DNA from: Congregibacter brevis
GTDB taxonomy: Bacteria; Pseudomonadota; Gammaproteobacteria; Pseudomonadales; Halieaceae
NCBI RefSeq assembly: GCF_045689245.1
Contig: NZ_CP136865.1
Location: 2,542,001-2,606,000 of the forward strand
Reading direction: 5' to 3'
Length of the DNA: 64,000 bases
Part shown: positions 43,645 to 52,857 of the stretch, in pieces
Layout: every line of letters starts with the position of its first letter
How positions within the stretch are numbered: the first letter of the stretch is position 1
Notes under the pieces: model-generated
Told to the model about the DNA's origin: nothing
The model's input: the letters and a program-made list of their open reading frames with translations, nothing else
Databases searched by the model: none
Made by a program: the position numbers and the translations under genes

Positions 43645-44970
43645 ATGCAGGTTTCTATAGAAACAACGTCCAAGCTGGAGCGCCGGCTGACCGTTGGAGT
43701 ACCGGCCGAAACTGTCGACTCACAAGTCGATGAACGTCTCCGAGAGGCCGTTAAAAACGTGCGTCTACCGGGGTTTAGACCCGGTAAAGTGCCACTCAAG
43801 GTGATGCGTCAGCGGTTTGGGCCAGGTGTTCGTCAGGAAGTACTTGGCGAAGTCATGAGCCGAAGCTTTCAGGAGGCTGTTATCCAGGAGAAGTTAAAGC
43901 CTGCGGGGCAGCCCACCATCGAACCTCGCAATATGGATGCGGGCAAAGATCTCGAGTACATCGCTACTTTTGAAGTGTTTCCTGACGTCGATGTCGTGGA
44001 ACTCAAGGATTACCCCGTTGAGAAGCCAGCAGCTGAAGTAACCGGTGATGATGTAGACAACATTATTGAAGTCTTTCGTAAGCAGCGCGGTAGCTGGGAA
44101 GTCGCCGAGCGTGCAGCGGTGGACGGCGATCGCGTGAATATCGACTTCGAAGGCACTCGCGATGGCGAAGCTTTTGAAGGTGGTAGCGCAGAAGGCAGTG
44201 ATTTGGAGCTTGGTTCCGGTCAGATGATTCCCGGATTCGAAGACGGTGTTGTGGGTATGAGCGCCGGCGAAGAAAAAGTGCTGTCGCTGAGCTTTCCTGA
44301 GGATTACCACGCTGAGGAGCTGAAAGGCGCTGCTGTGGAATTCAAAGTTACCGTTAACAAAGTCGAAGAGATGCAGCTTGCACCTCTGGATGCGGAGCTA
44401 TACGCAGCCTATGGTCTTGAGGGCGATGACGAAACAGAGTTCCGTGCTGAAGTCGAACAGAACATGGCTCGTGAGCTCCGTAATGCTGTGGACGCCCGTG
44501 TTAAAAAGCAGGTCATGGATGCGGTAGTAGAAGCCTACGGAGACTTGGAGGTGCCTGCAGCATTGATCTCTCAAGAGACCGACGCGCTTCGTAACCAGAT
44601 GTTTCAGCAGTTTGGCGGTGCCGCTCCCGAAGGCATGGATCTCAAATCTATCCTTCCCGACGATATGTTTGCCGAAAACGCTGCGCGTCGTGTGAAGCTT
44701 GGTTTGGTATTGGCAGAACTTATTGCTCATTACGAGCTCAAAGCTGATGAAGGAGCTCTGCGCGCTGCCGTCGAGGAGATCGCGTCAACTTATCAGGATC
44801 CGGAAGAAGTAATTAACTGGTATTTTGGCAACCAAGAGCAACTTGCAGCCGTAGAATCTAAAGTACTGGAAGACAAAGTAGTGGAACGCCTTCTTGAGTC
44901 AGCGGCGATTAGTGACGTTGAGTGTACCTATCAGGAAGCCATTGCTCTGGGCCAACAGGCTAACCAGTAG
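43645..44970 (+). CDS. tig: trigger factor
   Basis: Ribosome-bound chaperone and prolyl isomerase. 441 residues. The ribosome-docking signature is LPGFRPGKVPLKV (about residues 41-53), followed by a FKBP-type domain (GDRVNIDFEGTRDGEAFEGG ... GFEDGVVGMSAGEEK) and the long helical C-terminal arms. It precedes clpP by 30 bases, as in E. coli tig-clpP-clpX-lon. AAGGGATC ribosome-binding region. Confidence 0.96.
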   Translation: MQVSIETTSKLERRLTVGVPAETVDSQVDERLREAVKNVRLPGFRPGKVPLKVMRQRFGPGVRQEVLGEVMSRSFQEAVIQEKLKPAGQPTIEPRNMDAGKDLEYIATFEVFPDVDVVELKDYPVEKPAAEVTGDDVDNIIEVFRKQRGSWEVAERAAVDGDRVNIDFEGTRDGEAFEGGSAEGSDLELGSGQMIPGFEDGVVGMSAGEEKVLSLSFPEDYHAEELKGAAVEFKVTVNKVEEMQLAPLDAELYAAYGLEGDDETEFRAEVEQNMARELRNAVDARVKKQVMDAVVEAYGDLEVPAALISQETDALRNQMFQQFGGAAPEGMDLKSILPDDMFAENAARRVKLGLVLAELIAHYELKADEGALRAAVEEIASTYQDPEEVINWYFGNQEQLAAVESKVLEDKVVERLLESAAISDVECTYQEAIALGQQANQ

Positions 44971-45000
44971 TTCATTTAGAAGCTTAGGAGCCAACAAAGC

Positions 45001-45642
45001 ATGTCAAATCAGATCGACGGTATGTCACCCTCAGTTCAAGCACTGGGTCTCGTACCCATGGTGGTTGAGCAGACTTCCCGAGGTGAGCGTTCCTACGACA
45101 TTTACTCACGCCTCTTAAAAGAGCGTGTGGTGTTTGTCGTAGGCCAGGTGGAAGATCACATGGCAAACCTGATCGTCGCTCAGCTCCTGTTTCTCGAGTC
45201 GGAAAATCCAGATAAAGATATCCACCTATATATCAATTCTCCGGGCGGGTCGGTCACAGCGGGCTTGTCTATTTACGACACCATGCAGTTTATTAAGCCC
45301 GACATCAGTACTATGTGCCTGGGTCAGGCTGCATCCATGGGAGCGTTTCTGCTTTCTGGTGGCACTAAAGGTAAGCGTTACTGCTTGCCGAATGCGCGAA
45401 CCATGATCCATCAACCTAGCGGTGGTGCTCAGGGTCAAGCGACGGATATCGATATCCAGGCGAAGGAAATTTTGATTATCCGAGAGCGGCTGAATCGACT
45501 CATGGCTGAGCACACCGGGCAGCCTCTTGAGGTGATCGAGCGCGATACCGAGCGTGATCGCTTCATGGATGCCGAGCAAAGTAAAGAGTATGGCTTGGTA
45601 GATGAGGTTGTGACTGCTCGGAGCGCTGGCAGCAGCGAGTGA
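45001..45642 (+). CDS. clpP: ClpP protease, proteolytic subunit
   Basis: Serine protease subunit of ClpXP and ClpAP. 213 residues including a propeptide. Catalytic triad S112 (GQAASMGAF), H137 (MIHQPSGG) and D186 (RDTERDRF). AGGAG lies before the ATG. Downstream clpX follows after 106 bases. Confidence 0.97.
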   Translation: MSNQIDGMSPSVQALGLVPMVVEQTSRGERSYDIYSRLLKERVVFVVGQVEDHMANLIVAQLLFLESENPDKDIHLYINSPGGSVTAGLSIYDTMQFIKPDISTMCLGQAASMGAFLLSGGTKGKRYCLPNARTMIHQPSGGAQGQATDIDIQAKEILIIRERLNRLMAEHTGQPLEVIERDTERDRFMDAEQSKEYGLVDEVVTARSAGSSE

Positions 45643-45748
45643 TTCAAAACCTGTTTTGTAACGCTGATATTGCCCTTCTACTTGCATTAGGAAGCGAAAA
45701 ACATCAACCTAAAACAGGTGGCAGTATCGTGGGAGGCGAAGTAAGCCA

Positions 45749-47035
45749 ATGAGTAAAGATTCATCCGGAACAGATGACGGTGGCAAGCTTCTATATTGCT
45801 CCTTCTGCGGCAAGAGCCAGCACGAAGTTCGTAAGCTGATCGCGGGTCCTTCCGTATTTATTTGCGACGAGTGCGTCGATCTTTGCAACGACATCATTCG
45901 CGAAGAAGTTCAGGAAAGCGCCGCTGAGGACGCCGACGAGAAGCTACCGGTACCAGTAGAAATCAACGCTATTCTCGACGAGTACGTCATTGGCCAGCAG
46001 CGCGCCAAGAAAGTGCTCTCCGTAGCCGTTTACAATCACTACAAGCGTCTTCGTCACGGCGGCTCAAAAGGCGACGATGTAGAGTTGGGTAAGAGTAATA
46101 TTTTGCTGGTGGGCCCAACGGGGTCCGGTAAAACTCTCTTGGCTGAAACGCTGGCGCGACTTCTGGATGTGCCCTTCACTATTGCCGATGCAACTACGCT
46201 GACTGAAGCGGGTTATGTGGGTGAAGACGTTGAGAATATCATTCAAAAGTTGCTGCAAAAATGCGACTACGACGTAGAGAAAGCCCAGGTCGGTATCGTG
46301 TACATTGACGAAATCGACAAGATCTCGCGCAAGTCTGATAACCCGTCTATCACTCGAGACGTGTCAGGCGAGGGCGTACAACAGGCATTGCTCAAGCTTA
46401 TAGAGGGGACCGTGGCTTCGGTTCCTCCGCAGGGCGGACGCAAGCATCCTCAGCAGGAGTTCTTGCAGGTCGATACCTCAAGCATTTTGTTTATCTGTGG
46501 TGGAGCGTTTGCTGGCCTCGATAAAGTGATTCGCGACCGGTCTGAAAAGGGCGGTATTGGCTTTGGCGCCGAAGTTCACAGCAAGGACGCGAAGCGTAAC
46601 GTGGGCGAGGTGCTGTTCGACCTCGAGCCAGAAGATCTTGTTCAGTACGGCCTCATCCCCGAGTTTGTAGGGCGATTGCCAGTGATTGCTACGCTTGAGG
46701 AGCTCGACGTGCCTGCATTGGTGCAAATCCTCACCGAGCCACGCAACTCGCTCACCAAACAGTACAGCAAGCTCTTCGACATGGAAGACGTGGAGATTGA
46801 TTTTCGTGAAGATGGGCTCCGTGCCGTGGCAGAAAAGGCCATGGAGCGTAAGACTGGTGCTCGCGGGCTACGCTCCATACTAGAAGGTGTTCTTCTGGAC
46901 ACCATGTACAGCATCCCTTCGCGTGAAGATGTCGCCAAGGTCGTCGTTGATGAGTCGGTTATTCGCGGTGATTCCGAGCCGCTACTGGTTTATCAGAACA
47001 ACGAGCCGGTACGAGCGGCGGTTCCCGAAGACTAA
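45749..47035 (+). CDS. clpX: ClpX, ATP-binding subunit of ClpXP
   Basis: AAA+ unfoldase, 428 residues. N-terminal zinc-binding domain with C17, C20, C39 and C42 (YCSFCGKSQHEV ... ICDECVDL); Walker A GPTGSGKT and Walker B VYIDEIDK; the ClpP-docking IGF loop is in GGIGFGAEV. GGAGG eight bases before the ATG. A G/C-rich hairpin (GGCCCC/GGGGCC) follows the stop but has no T-run. Confidence 0.97.
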   Translation: MSKDSSGTDDGGKLLYCSFCGKSQHEVRKLIAGPSVFICDECVDLCNDIIREEVQESAAEDADEKLPVPVEINAILDEYVIGQQRAKKVLSVAVYNHYKRLRHGGSKGDDVELGKSNILLVGPTGSGKTLLAETLARLLDVPFTIADATTLTEAGYVGEDVENIIQKLLQKCDYDVEKAQVGIVYIDEIDKISRKSDNPSITRDVSGEGVQQALLKLIEGTVASVPPQGGRKHPQQEFLQVDTSSILFICGGAFAGLDKVIRDRSEKGGIGFGAEVHSKDAKRNVGEVLFDLEPEDLVQYGLIPEFVGRLPVIATLEELDVPALVQILTEPRNSLTKQYSKLFDMEDVEIDFREDGLRAVAEKAMERKTGARGLRSILEGVLLDTMYSIPSREDVAKVVVDESVIRGDSEPLLVYQNNEPVRAAVPED

Positions 47036-47082
47036 CAAGGCCCCACGGGGCCCTTGGGTCCGTCGAATGGACCGCGTCTTCA

Positions 47083-47139
47083 GTTGAAGTCCGCCTTCGA
47101 TGCCCAATTGACTTGTATTTAGCGTGTTAGACCCCACTA
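47083..47139 (+). promoter_or_regulatory. candidate heat-shock (sigma-32) promoters of lon
   Basis: Two overlapping matches in the clpX-lon gap. CTTGTA (47112-47117) is 14 bases before CCCCACTA (47132-47139); the consensus is CTTGAA and CCCCATNT. A second is GTTGAAG (47083-47089) before CCCAATTG (47103-47110). lon is a heat-shock gene in E. coli. A hairpin GACCCC/GGGGTC directly overlaps the first -10. Confidence 0.5.
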
Positions 47140-47220
47140 CTTAAGGGGTCGGGTGTTTAACAGCCGTTGGCTGGCTGCGCTTTTCCCTGACCCGATTTCT
47201 GGCTGCATCTGGAGAACACA

Positions 47221-49635
47221 ATGGGCGAGCACCCCGTACTAGAACTTCCTCTGTTACCCCTGCGCGATGTTGTGGTGTACCCGCACATGGTCTTGCCCTT
47301 GTTTGTGGGTCGAGAGCGCTCCATCGAAGCCCTCGAACACGCCATGGCGAACGATAAGCAGGTGCTTCTGGTAGCCCAACGCAACGCCTCCGATGACGAT
47401 CCCCGAGCTGATGACATCTACCAGGTGGGTACGGTGTCTAATATTCTGCAGCTTCTCAAGCTGCCTGACGGGACAATCAAGGTGTTGGTTGAAGGTGGCT
47501 TCCGGGCCGCCGTTGATTTTGTGAATGACGATGGGGAGTTCACCGTCGCCGGTGTTCGCGAGATTGAAGCCGACGAGCCCGACGAGGATGAAGCGGAGGG
47601 CCTGTTAAGAACGACCTCGGCCAATTTCGAGAAGTATGTAACCCTCAGCAAGAAAGTGCCCGCCGAGGTGCTGACGTCGCTCACAGGCATTGATGAGCCG
47701 GGACGGCTCGCAGACACCATTGCCGCCCATATGGGTGTCGAGCTCGACCAGAAGCAAAAGATCCTCGAAATCTCCTCGGTGAAGGGGCGTCTGGAGTATC
47801 TCATGGGCCTCATGGAGGCCGAGATTGATGTATTTCAAGTCGAGAAGCGCATCCGTGGCCGCGTCAAAAAGCAGATGGAAAAGAGCCAGCGCGAGTACTA
47901 CCTGAATGAACAAATGAAGGCCATTCAGAAAGAACTCGGGGAAATGGATGAAGCGCCTAACGAGGCAGATGAACTCGAGCAACGAATTGCCGACGCGAAA
48001 ATGCCCGACGAAGCGAAAGAAAAGACGCTGACGGAGCTTGGCAAGTTAAAGATGATGTCCCCCATGTCCGCAGAGGCGTCGGTGCTACGTAGTTACATCG
48101 ATTGGATGGTAAGCGTACCCTGGTCAAAGCGCAGCAAAGTGAAGCATGACCTTAAGCGCGCTACGGATATTCTGGACGCGGACCATTACGGTCTGGAAGA
48201 AGTCAAAGAGCGAATACTGGAATATCTTGCGGTGCAAAAACGCGTTCGCAAGGTAAAAGGCCCTGTGCTATGTCTGGTTGGCCCTCCCGGCGTTGGTAAA
48301 ACCTCTCTTGGAGAATCCATTGCCCGTGCGACGAATCGCAAGTTTGTACGCATGGCGCTCGGTGGGGTTCGCGATGAGGCAGAAATTCGTGGCCACCGTC
48401 GAACCTACATAGGCTCCATGCCCGGTAAGCTTTTGCAGAAAATGTCCAAGGCCGGCGTGCGTAATCCGCTGTTTTTACTCGATGAAATCGACAAGATGGG
48501 CATGGATCATCGTGGCGACCCCGCGTCGGCGCTATTAGAGGTCCTCGATCCGGAACAAAACCATCAGTTCAACGATCACTACCTTGAAGTGGACTACGAC
48601 CTGTCCGATGTCATGTTTGTGTGTACCTCCAACACCATGAACATTCCCGGGCCTCTTCTGGATCGTATGGAAGTTATCCGTCTTCCCGGATACACAGAGG
48701 ACGAAAAGCTCAACATCGCCCAACGCTACCTCATCCCCAAGCAGATAAAGCGCAACGGACTGAAGGACGATGAGCTAAGCATTGGCGAGGACGCATTAAT
48801 CGATGTGATTCGTTACTACTCCCGGGAAGCGGGCGTGCGAGCGCTTGAGCGCGAGATCGCGAAGATCTGCCGAAAGATGGTTAAAGCCATCACCCTTAAA
48901 GAGAGCGAGTACGGTGACAAGGTGACGCCAGAGATGCTCTCGACGCTGCTGGGCGTGCGCAAGTACAACTACGGTGTTGCCGAAGAAGAGAACAAGATCG
49001 GCCAGGTGACTGGCTTGGCCTGGACCTCCGTGGGTGGCGAGTTGCTTACTATCGAGACTGCTGCAGTCGCTGGTAAAGGCCGGTACGTGAAGACGGGCTC
49101 TCTGGGCGATGTGATGCAGGAGTCTATTCAGGCAGCAAGCACGGTTGTTCGCAGCCGCTCACAATTGTTGGGCATCCCAGCCAGCTATCATGATAGTCAC
49201 GACATGCATATTCACGTGCCTGAAGGCGCCACACCAAAAGATGGCCCCAGTGCCGGTGTGGCAATGTGTACCGCGCTGGTGTCTGTCTCTACGGAGATAC
49301 CCGTGCGCGCTGACGTGGCGATGACTGGTGAAATCACCCTTCGAGGTGAGGTTCTGCCTATCGGTGGTCTCAAAGAGAAGCTCCTGGCGGCGAGGCGGGG
49401 AGGCATAAAGACGGTCATTATCCCGAAGGAAAACGAGCGCGATTTACAGGAGGTTCCTGACAATATCAAAGAGGATCTGGAAATCCTCGCCGTTAAGTGG
49501 ATTGATGAAGTGCTAGCTATCGCATTGGAAAGTCCACCGGTACCCTTAAGTGATGAGGAATATCTCGCGGGCACTGAAGATTCTCAGACGGAGCAGGGGC
49601 GCGACGGCGACCAAAATCGCATAAACACCCATTAA
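47221..49635 (+). CDS. lon: Lon ATP-dependent protease
   Basis: 804 residues. N-terminal substrate-binding domain (LPLLPLRDVVVYPHMVLPL), AAA+ domain with Walker A GPPGVGKT at 354-361 and FLLDEIDKMG, and a C-terminal protease domain with the Ser-Lys dyad S677 (DGPSAGVAM) and K720 (LKEKLLAA). Degrades misfolded and regulatory proteins in the cytosol. GGAG before the ATG. Confidence 0.97.
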   Translation: MGEHPVLELPLLPLRDVVVYPHMVLPLFVGRERSIEALEHAMANDKQVLLVAQRNASDDDPRADDIYQVGTVSNILQLLKLPDGTIKVLVEGGFRAAVDFVNDDGEFTVAGVREIEADEPDEDEAEGLLRTTSANFEKYVTLSKKVPAEVLTSLTGIDEPGRLADTIAAHMGVELDQKQKILEISSVKGRLEYLMGLMEAEIDVFQVEKRIRGRVKKQMEKSQREYYLNEQMKAIQKELGEMDEAPNEADELEQRIADAKMPDEAKEKTLTELGKLKMMSPMSAEASVLRSYIDWMVSVPWSKRSKVKHDLKRATDILDADHYGLEEVKERILEYLAVQKRVRKVKGPVLCLVGPPGVGKTSLGESIARATNRKFVRMALGGVRDEAEIRGHRRTYIGSMPGKLLQKMSKAGVRNPLFLLDEIDKMGMDHRGDPASALLEVLDPEQNHQFNDHYLEVDYDLSDVMFVCTSNTMNIPGPLLDRMEVIRLPGYTEDEKLNIAQRYLIPKQIKRNGLKDDELSIGEDALIDVIRYYSREAGVRALEREIAKICRKMVKAITLKESEYGDKVTPEMLSTLLGVRKYNYGVAEEENKIGQVTGLAWTSVGGELLTIETAAVAGKGRYVKTGSLGDVMQESIQAASTVVRSRSQLLGIPASYHDSHDMHIHVPEGATPKDGPSAGVAMCTALVSVSTEIPVRADVAMTGEITLRGEVLPIGGLKEKLLAARRGGIKTVIIPKENERDLQEVPDNIKEDLEILAVKWIDEVLAIALESPPVPLSDEEYLAGTEDSQTEQGRDGDQNRINTH

Positions 49636-49659
49636 AAGTTTGATTTAGCACGGCTTTGG

Positions 49660-49687
49660 TTGACCCATCTGAGGGGGCTGGTATACA
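49660..49687 (+). promoter_or_regulatory. candidate sigma-70 promoter upstream of hupB
   Basis: TTGACC (49660-49665) and TATACA (49682-49687) with 16 bases between. It would start a transcript about 215 bases before hupB. The long, A/T-rich stretch next to the gene (49800-49895) could hold further promoters. Confidence 0.4.
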
Positions 49688-49909
49688 GTCTCGCAGCTGT
49701 GAGATTTGTCTCTACAGGCTTGGGAACACTGCTTTTAAGTCATCGAATAAGCCATGGTACGCAGCGTTAAGGTTGCTGTTGTTTTAAACCTGTTTCGAAG
49801 TTCATGGCGATAAAACGCGACCCAACATAAAATTACTATATTTAAATTTACTACTTACATTTTAGATTCATCGTGATTTTCGCGATAAAAAATTCAAAAG
49901 GGGACCTTA

Positions 49910-50185
49910 GTGAACAAATCTGACCTTATCGACGCAATTGCGTCTGCCGCCGACATCAACAAGTCTGATGCAGGTCGTGCACTTGATGCAGTCGTTGACA
50001 GCATTACGGACACTCTGAAAAAAGGTGATCAAGTATCACTCGTGGGTTTTGGCACCTTCTCTGTAAAGCACCGCGCAGCGAGAGATGGCCGCAACCCCCA
50101 GACGGGTGAGACAATCAAGATCAAAGCGTCTAACGTACCGGGATTCAAGGCTGGTAAAGCCCTGAAGGACGCCGTTAACTCGTAA
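49910..50185 (+). CDS. hupB: DNA-binding protein HU-beta
   Basis: 91 residues from a GTG start preceded by AAAGGGGACC. It has the HU fold with MNKSDLIDAIASAADI at the start and the DNA-binding arm GRNPQTGETIKIKASNVPGFKAGKALKDAVN. Follows lon as in E. coli and Pseudomonas, separated by a 274-base gap. Confidence 0.95.
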   Translation: MNKSDLIDAIASAADINKSDAGRALDAVVDSITDTLKKGDQVSLVGFGTFSVKHRAARDGRNPQTGETIKIKASNVPGFKAGKALKDAVNS

Positions 50186-50261
50186 GACCCCCCACCTGCG
50201 TTTGGGGGCCGGGCGAGCAAAGTTAGCTCGACGTCGTCAACGGAGTTTTCGGGAGTTCAAT

Positions 50262-50286
50262 CAAGGCGCACCTCTGGTGCGCCTTG
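50262..50286. repeat. perfect 11-base hairpin after hupB
   Basis: CAAGGCGCACC pairs with GGTGCGCCTTG around a TCT loop. It is very stable but has no T-run, so it is either a transcript-end stabiliser or a terminator without a U-tract. Confidence 0.5.
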
Positions 50287-50341
50287 TGCGTAAAGGCTAG
50301 TAAGTTAAGACCGTACACCATCACCTTAGGGTAATAGATCA

Positions 50342-52210
50342 ATGCTGCAGGACATCCGGGCAAATGCTCAGGGAACAGTCGCCAAAGTTATTATCGGGCT
50401 GATTGTTATCTCGTTTTCTATCTTTGGAATTGAATCACTGCTGTTTAGCGGTGGATCTAATGGTGTCGCCGAGGTTAATGGTGAGGAGATATCCCCCTTT
50501 GCTCTTCAGCAGGAGCTATCCGTACAGCAGCGTCAGTTGCTGTCGATTCTCGGCGAGGACGCAGATCCCGCACTTCTGGATCAGGCACTGTTGAGCCAGC
50601 AGGCTCTGGAGACCTTGATACAGCGCGAGATTATTAAGCAGGCCGCGGGTGATATGGGCTTGAACACGTCGGACCAGGCGCTCGCAGACATTATAGGGTC
50701 CATGCAGCAGTTCCAAATTGACGGGCAGTTTTCCCCCGATATGTTTCAAAGTGCTTTGGCCAGCGCAGGCTTTACGCAGGCATTGTTTCGGGAACGTCTC
50801 TCCGAAGACATCGAAATTGGACAGTTGCGCGCGGGTTTAGCAGGTAGTGACTTTGCTACCGACGCGGAACTGGAGCTTGCGTCCGCCATTGCGACGGAAG
50901 GACGAGATGTACGATACATCACTTTGCCGTTGATCGATTTCATCGCGTCCGTCGAAGTGAGTGACGCCGATATTCAGGCTTTCTACGAGGACAATGCAGA
51001 GCGTTTTCAAAGCGAAGAGAGTCTTGTACTCGAATACCTTGAGTTAACTTTAGATCGTTATCGAAAGGACATTGATGAATCCCGAGTCCGTGAGGAGTTC
51101 GAGCTTGTTCGTGATGAGTTTGAGCTGGCAACGGAAGCGCGGGTGTCGCACATCCTGGTGGAAGGTGATGACGATGAGAGAGCGGAGCGTATCGCTGCAG
51201 CACAGGCTGCGCTAAGCGGAGGTATGAGTTTTGCCGATGCCGCCGCCGAGTTCTCCGATGATATCGGGTCGTCACAGTACGAAGGTGATTTGGGATACAC
51301 GGCAGGAGATACCTTCCCTGAGCCAATGGAAGAGGCGATAGCGACTCTTGCCGTGGGCGAGCAGTCTGGTCCTATCGAAACCGAAGCGGGTACACATCTT
51401 ATTCTGGTCACGGATCGACGAGACGGCAGCAGTGTGAGTTTTGAAGAAGTGGCTGCTGAACTAGAAGACCGCATCGCCAATCGAGACGCTTCTGCAGATC
51501 TTCTGTCAGATGTAGAAAGACTTCGCGATATTGCTTTTAACGCAGCGGATCTCAGAGACCCGGCAGAAGCATTGGAGTTGACTGTTGAAACTTCGGAAGC
51601 GATTACCCGTAACCAGAGAGAAGGCTTATTCAGTCGCCCGGCCCTTATTCAGGCGGCTTTTTCCGAGGATGTACTTGAGGCCGGCCACAATAGTGAAGTT
51701 GTGGAATTGAGTCCCGAGCAGTTTGTATTGCTTCGTGTCGCAGAGAGGCGTCCTCCCGCGCAAATGCCGTTGGCAGAAGTTAGCGCACAGATCGAGGCGC
51801 AGTTGCGCGAAAGTCGCGCCAAAGACGCTGCCGCTGCGCAGGCGCTTGAGCTCTTGGCGGCGCTGGAAGAGGGTGGCAGCGTAGAAGACGCCGCTAATGC
51901 AGCTGGCTTTCAGTGGCAGGTTGAACTGGGAGCCCAAAGGGATAGTAGGACACTTCCTGGCGTTGTTCGGGAGCGTGTATTCGCGATGGCCGCACCGGGC
52001 GAAGGCAGCGCTCAGCGAGAGATAGTTTCTGAGGATCCCGATGCCACCTACCTCGTAGAATTGGCGCGAGTGAGTGCTGGCAACCCTGCTGATCTCCCCC
52101 TGGAAGAATTGCGCGGCCTTCGACAGCGCATCGCGGGCGAAACGGGAGGCACGCTCCAGCAGCAGTACGAGAGCAGTCTGCGAGAGCGAGCTGAGGTCGT
52201 CGTTTACTAG
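50342..52210 (+). CDS. ppiD: PpiD-type periplasmic folding chaperone
   Basis: 622 residues. One N-terminal membrane anchor (VIIGLIVISFSIFGIESLLF, about residues 17-36), a SurA-like chaperone region, and a parvulin domain starting ARVSHILVEGDDDE with the SFADAAAEFSDDIGSSQYEGDLGY block, then a long helical C-terminal part. It is held at the inner membrane facing the periplasm and helps newly exported outer-membrane proteins. Position after hupB is the E. coli order. Confidence 0.92.
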   Translation: MLQDIRANAQGTVAKVIIGLIVISFSIFGIESLLFSGGSNGVAEVNGEEISPFALQQELSVQQRQLLSILGEDADPALLDQALLSQQALETLIQREIIKQAAGDMGLNTSDQALADIIGSMQQFQIDGQFSPDMFQSALASAGFTQALFRERLSEDIEIGQLRAGLAGSDFATDAELELASAIATEGRDVRYITLPLIDFIASVEVSDADIQAFYEDNAERFQSEESLVLEYLELTLDRYRKDIDESRVREEFELVRDEFELATEARVSHILVEGDDDERAERIAAAQAALSGGMSFADAAAEFSDDIGSSQYEGDLGYTAGDTFPEPMEEAIATLAVGEQSGPIETEAGTHLILVTDRRDGSSVSFEEVAAELEDRIANRDASADLLSDVERLRDIAFNAADLRDPAEALELTVETSEAITRNQREGLFSRPALIQAAFSEDVLEAGHNSEVVELSPEQFVLLRVAERRPPAQMPLAEVSAQIEAQLRESRAKDAAAAQALELLAALEEGGSVEDAANAAGFQWQVELGAQRDSRTLPGVVRERVFAMAAPGEGSAQREIVSEDPDATYLVELARVSAGNPADLPLEELRGLRQRIAGETGGTLQQQYESSLRERAEVVVY

Positions 52211-52220
52211 GTATTGTCGA

Positions 52221-52754
52221 TTGGCTAGTTCGTTACAGAGCCTTGTAGATTCTATTGTTTCTGCCACCGCGGGTCTTCCGGATGCTGCTGCTCTCGCGCG
52301 TTGGTCTCCTGAATTAAGCGGTGATATCGACATCCGTATTCTCACAAACGGTAGCTGGACCCACAACGGCGAACCTATTCTCAGAGAAGGACTTGTGCGT
52401 GTATTCGCTTCGCTTTTGCGGCGAGAGGACGACGGCGACTATTATCTTGTAACGCCCGCTGAGAAGTGGCGGATACAGGTAGAACGACATGCCTTGGTTG
52501 GTGTGGATTGCGAGCACACGGACGGCATCTGGAAAGTTCTACTCAACACCGGTGGACGCTGTCGTGTCGGCGGCGGCAATCGCCTTCATGTCGCTGGTAG
52601 CGATGGGGAACCTTACCTGGAAGTTCCCAATGGCCTGAGTGCGCAGATAAGCAGAGCGGCGTGGTATCGCCTTCTGGACGCGGCTCTCGTCGATGAGGAG
52701 CGAGCCTATATCATTAGCGCGGGTGAAGAGGTCTCCTTGGGCGCTACCAGCTAG
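52221..52754 (+). CDS. DUF1285 family protein
   Basis: About 177 residues from the TTG at 52221, ten bases after ppiD; the frame extends back inside ppiD but that part is overlap and the family starts here. Recognised by WSPELSGDIDIRILTNGSWTHNGEPI with the following LVRVFASLLRREDDGDYYLVTPAEKWRI block, typical of DUF1285. The fold resembles a small beta domain; function is unknown. Probably cotranscribed with ppiD. Confidence 0.8.
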   Translation: MASSLQSLVDSIVSATAGLPDAAALARWSPELSGDIDIRILTNGSWTHNGEPILREGLVRVFASLLRREDDGDYYLVTPAEKWRIQVERHALVGVDCEHTDGIWKVLLNTGGRCRVGGGNRLHVAGSDGEPYLEVPNGLSAQISRAAWYRLLDAALVDEERAYIISAGEEVSLGATS

Positions 52755-52857
52755 GGCTCTGAAAGCCTCTGAGGTTCCATCATGGCACTGCCGGGCTGAA
52801 CCGTGGGGCATCCCCCATGGACACTCTGCGCGACGCACCACAGAGCGTCTCCAAGGC

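Noticed and set aside
47036..47060. GGCCCC/GGGGCC hairpin after clpX as a terminator
   Set aside because: The stem is followed by CTTGGGTCC, not a T-run; kept only as a possible 3' stabiliser.
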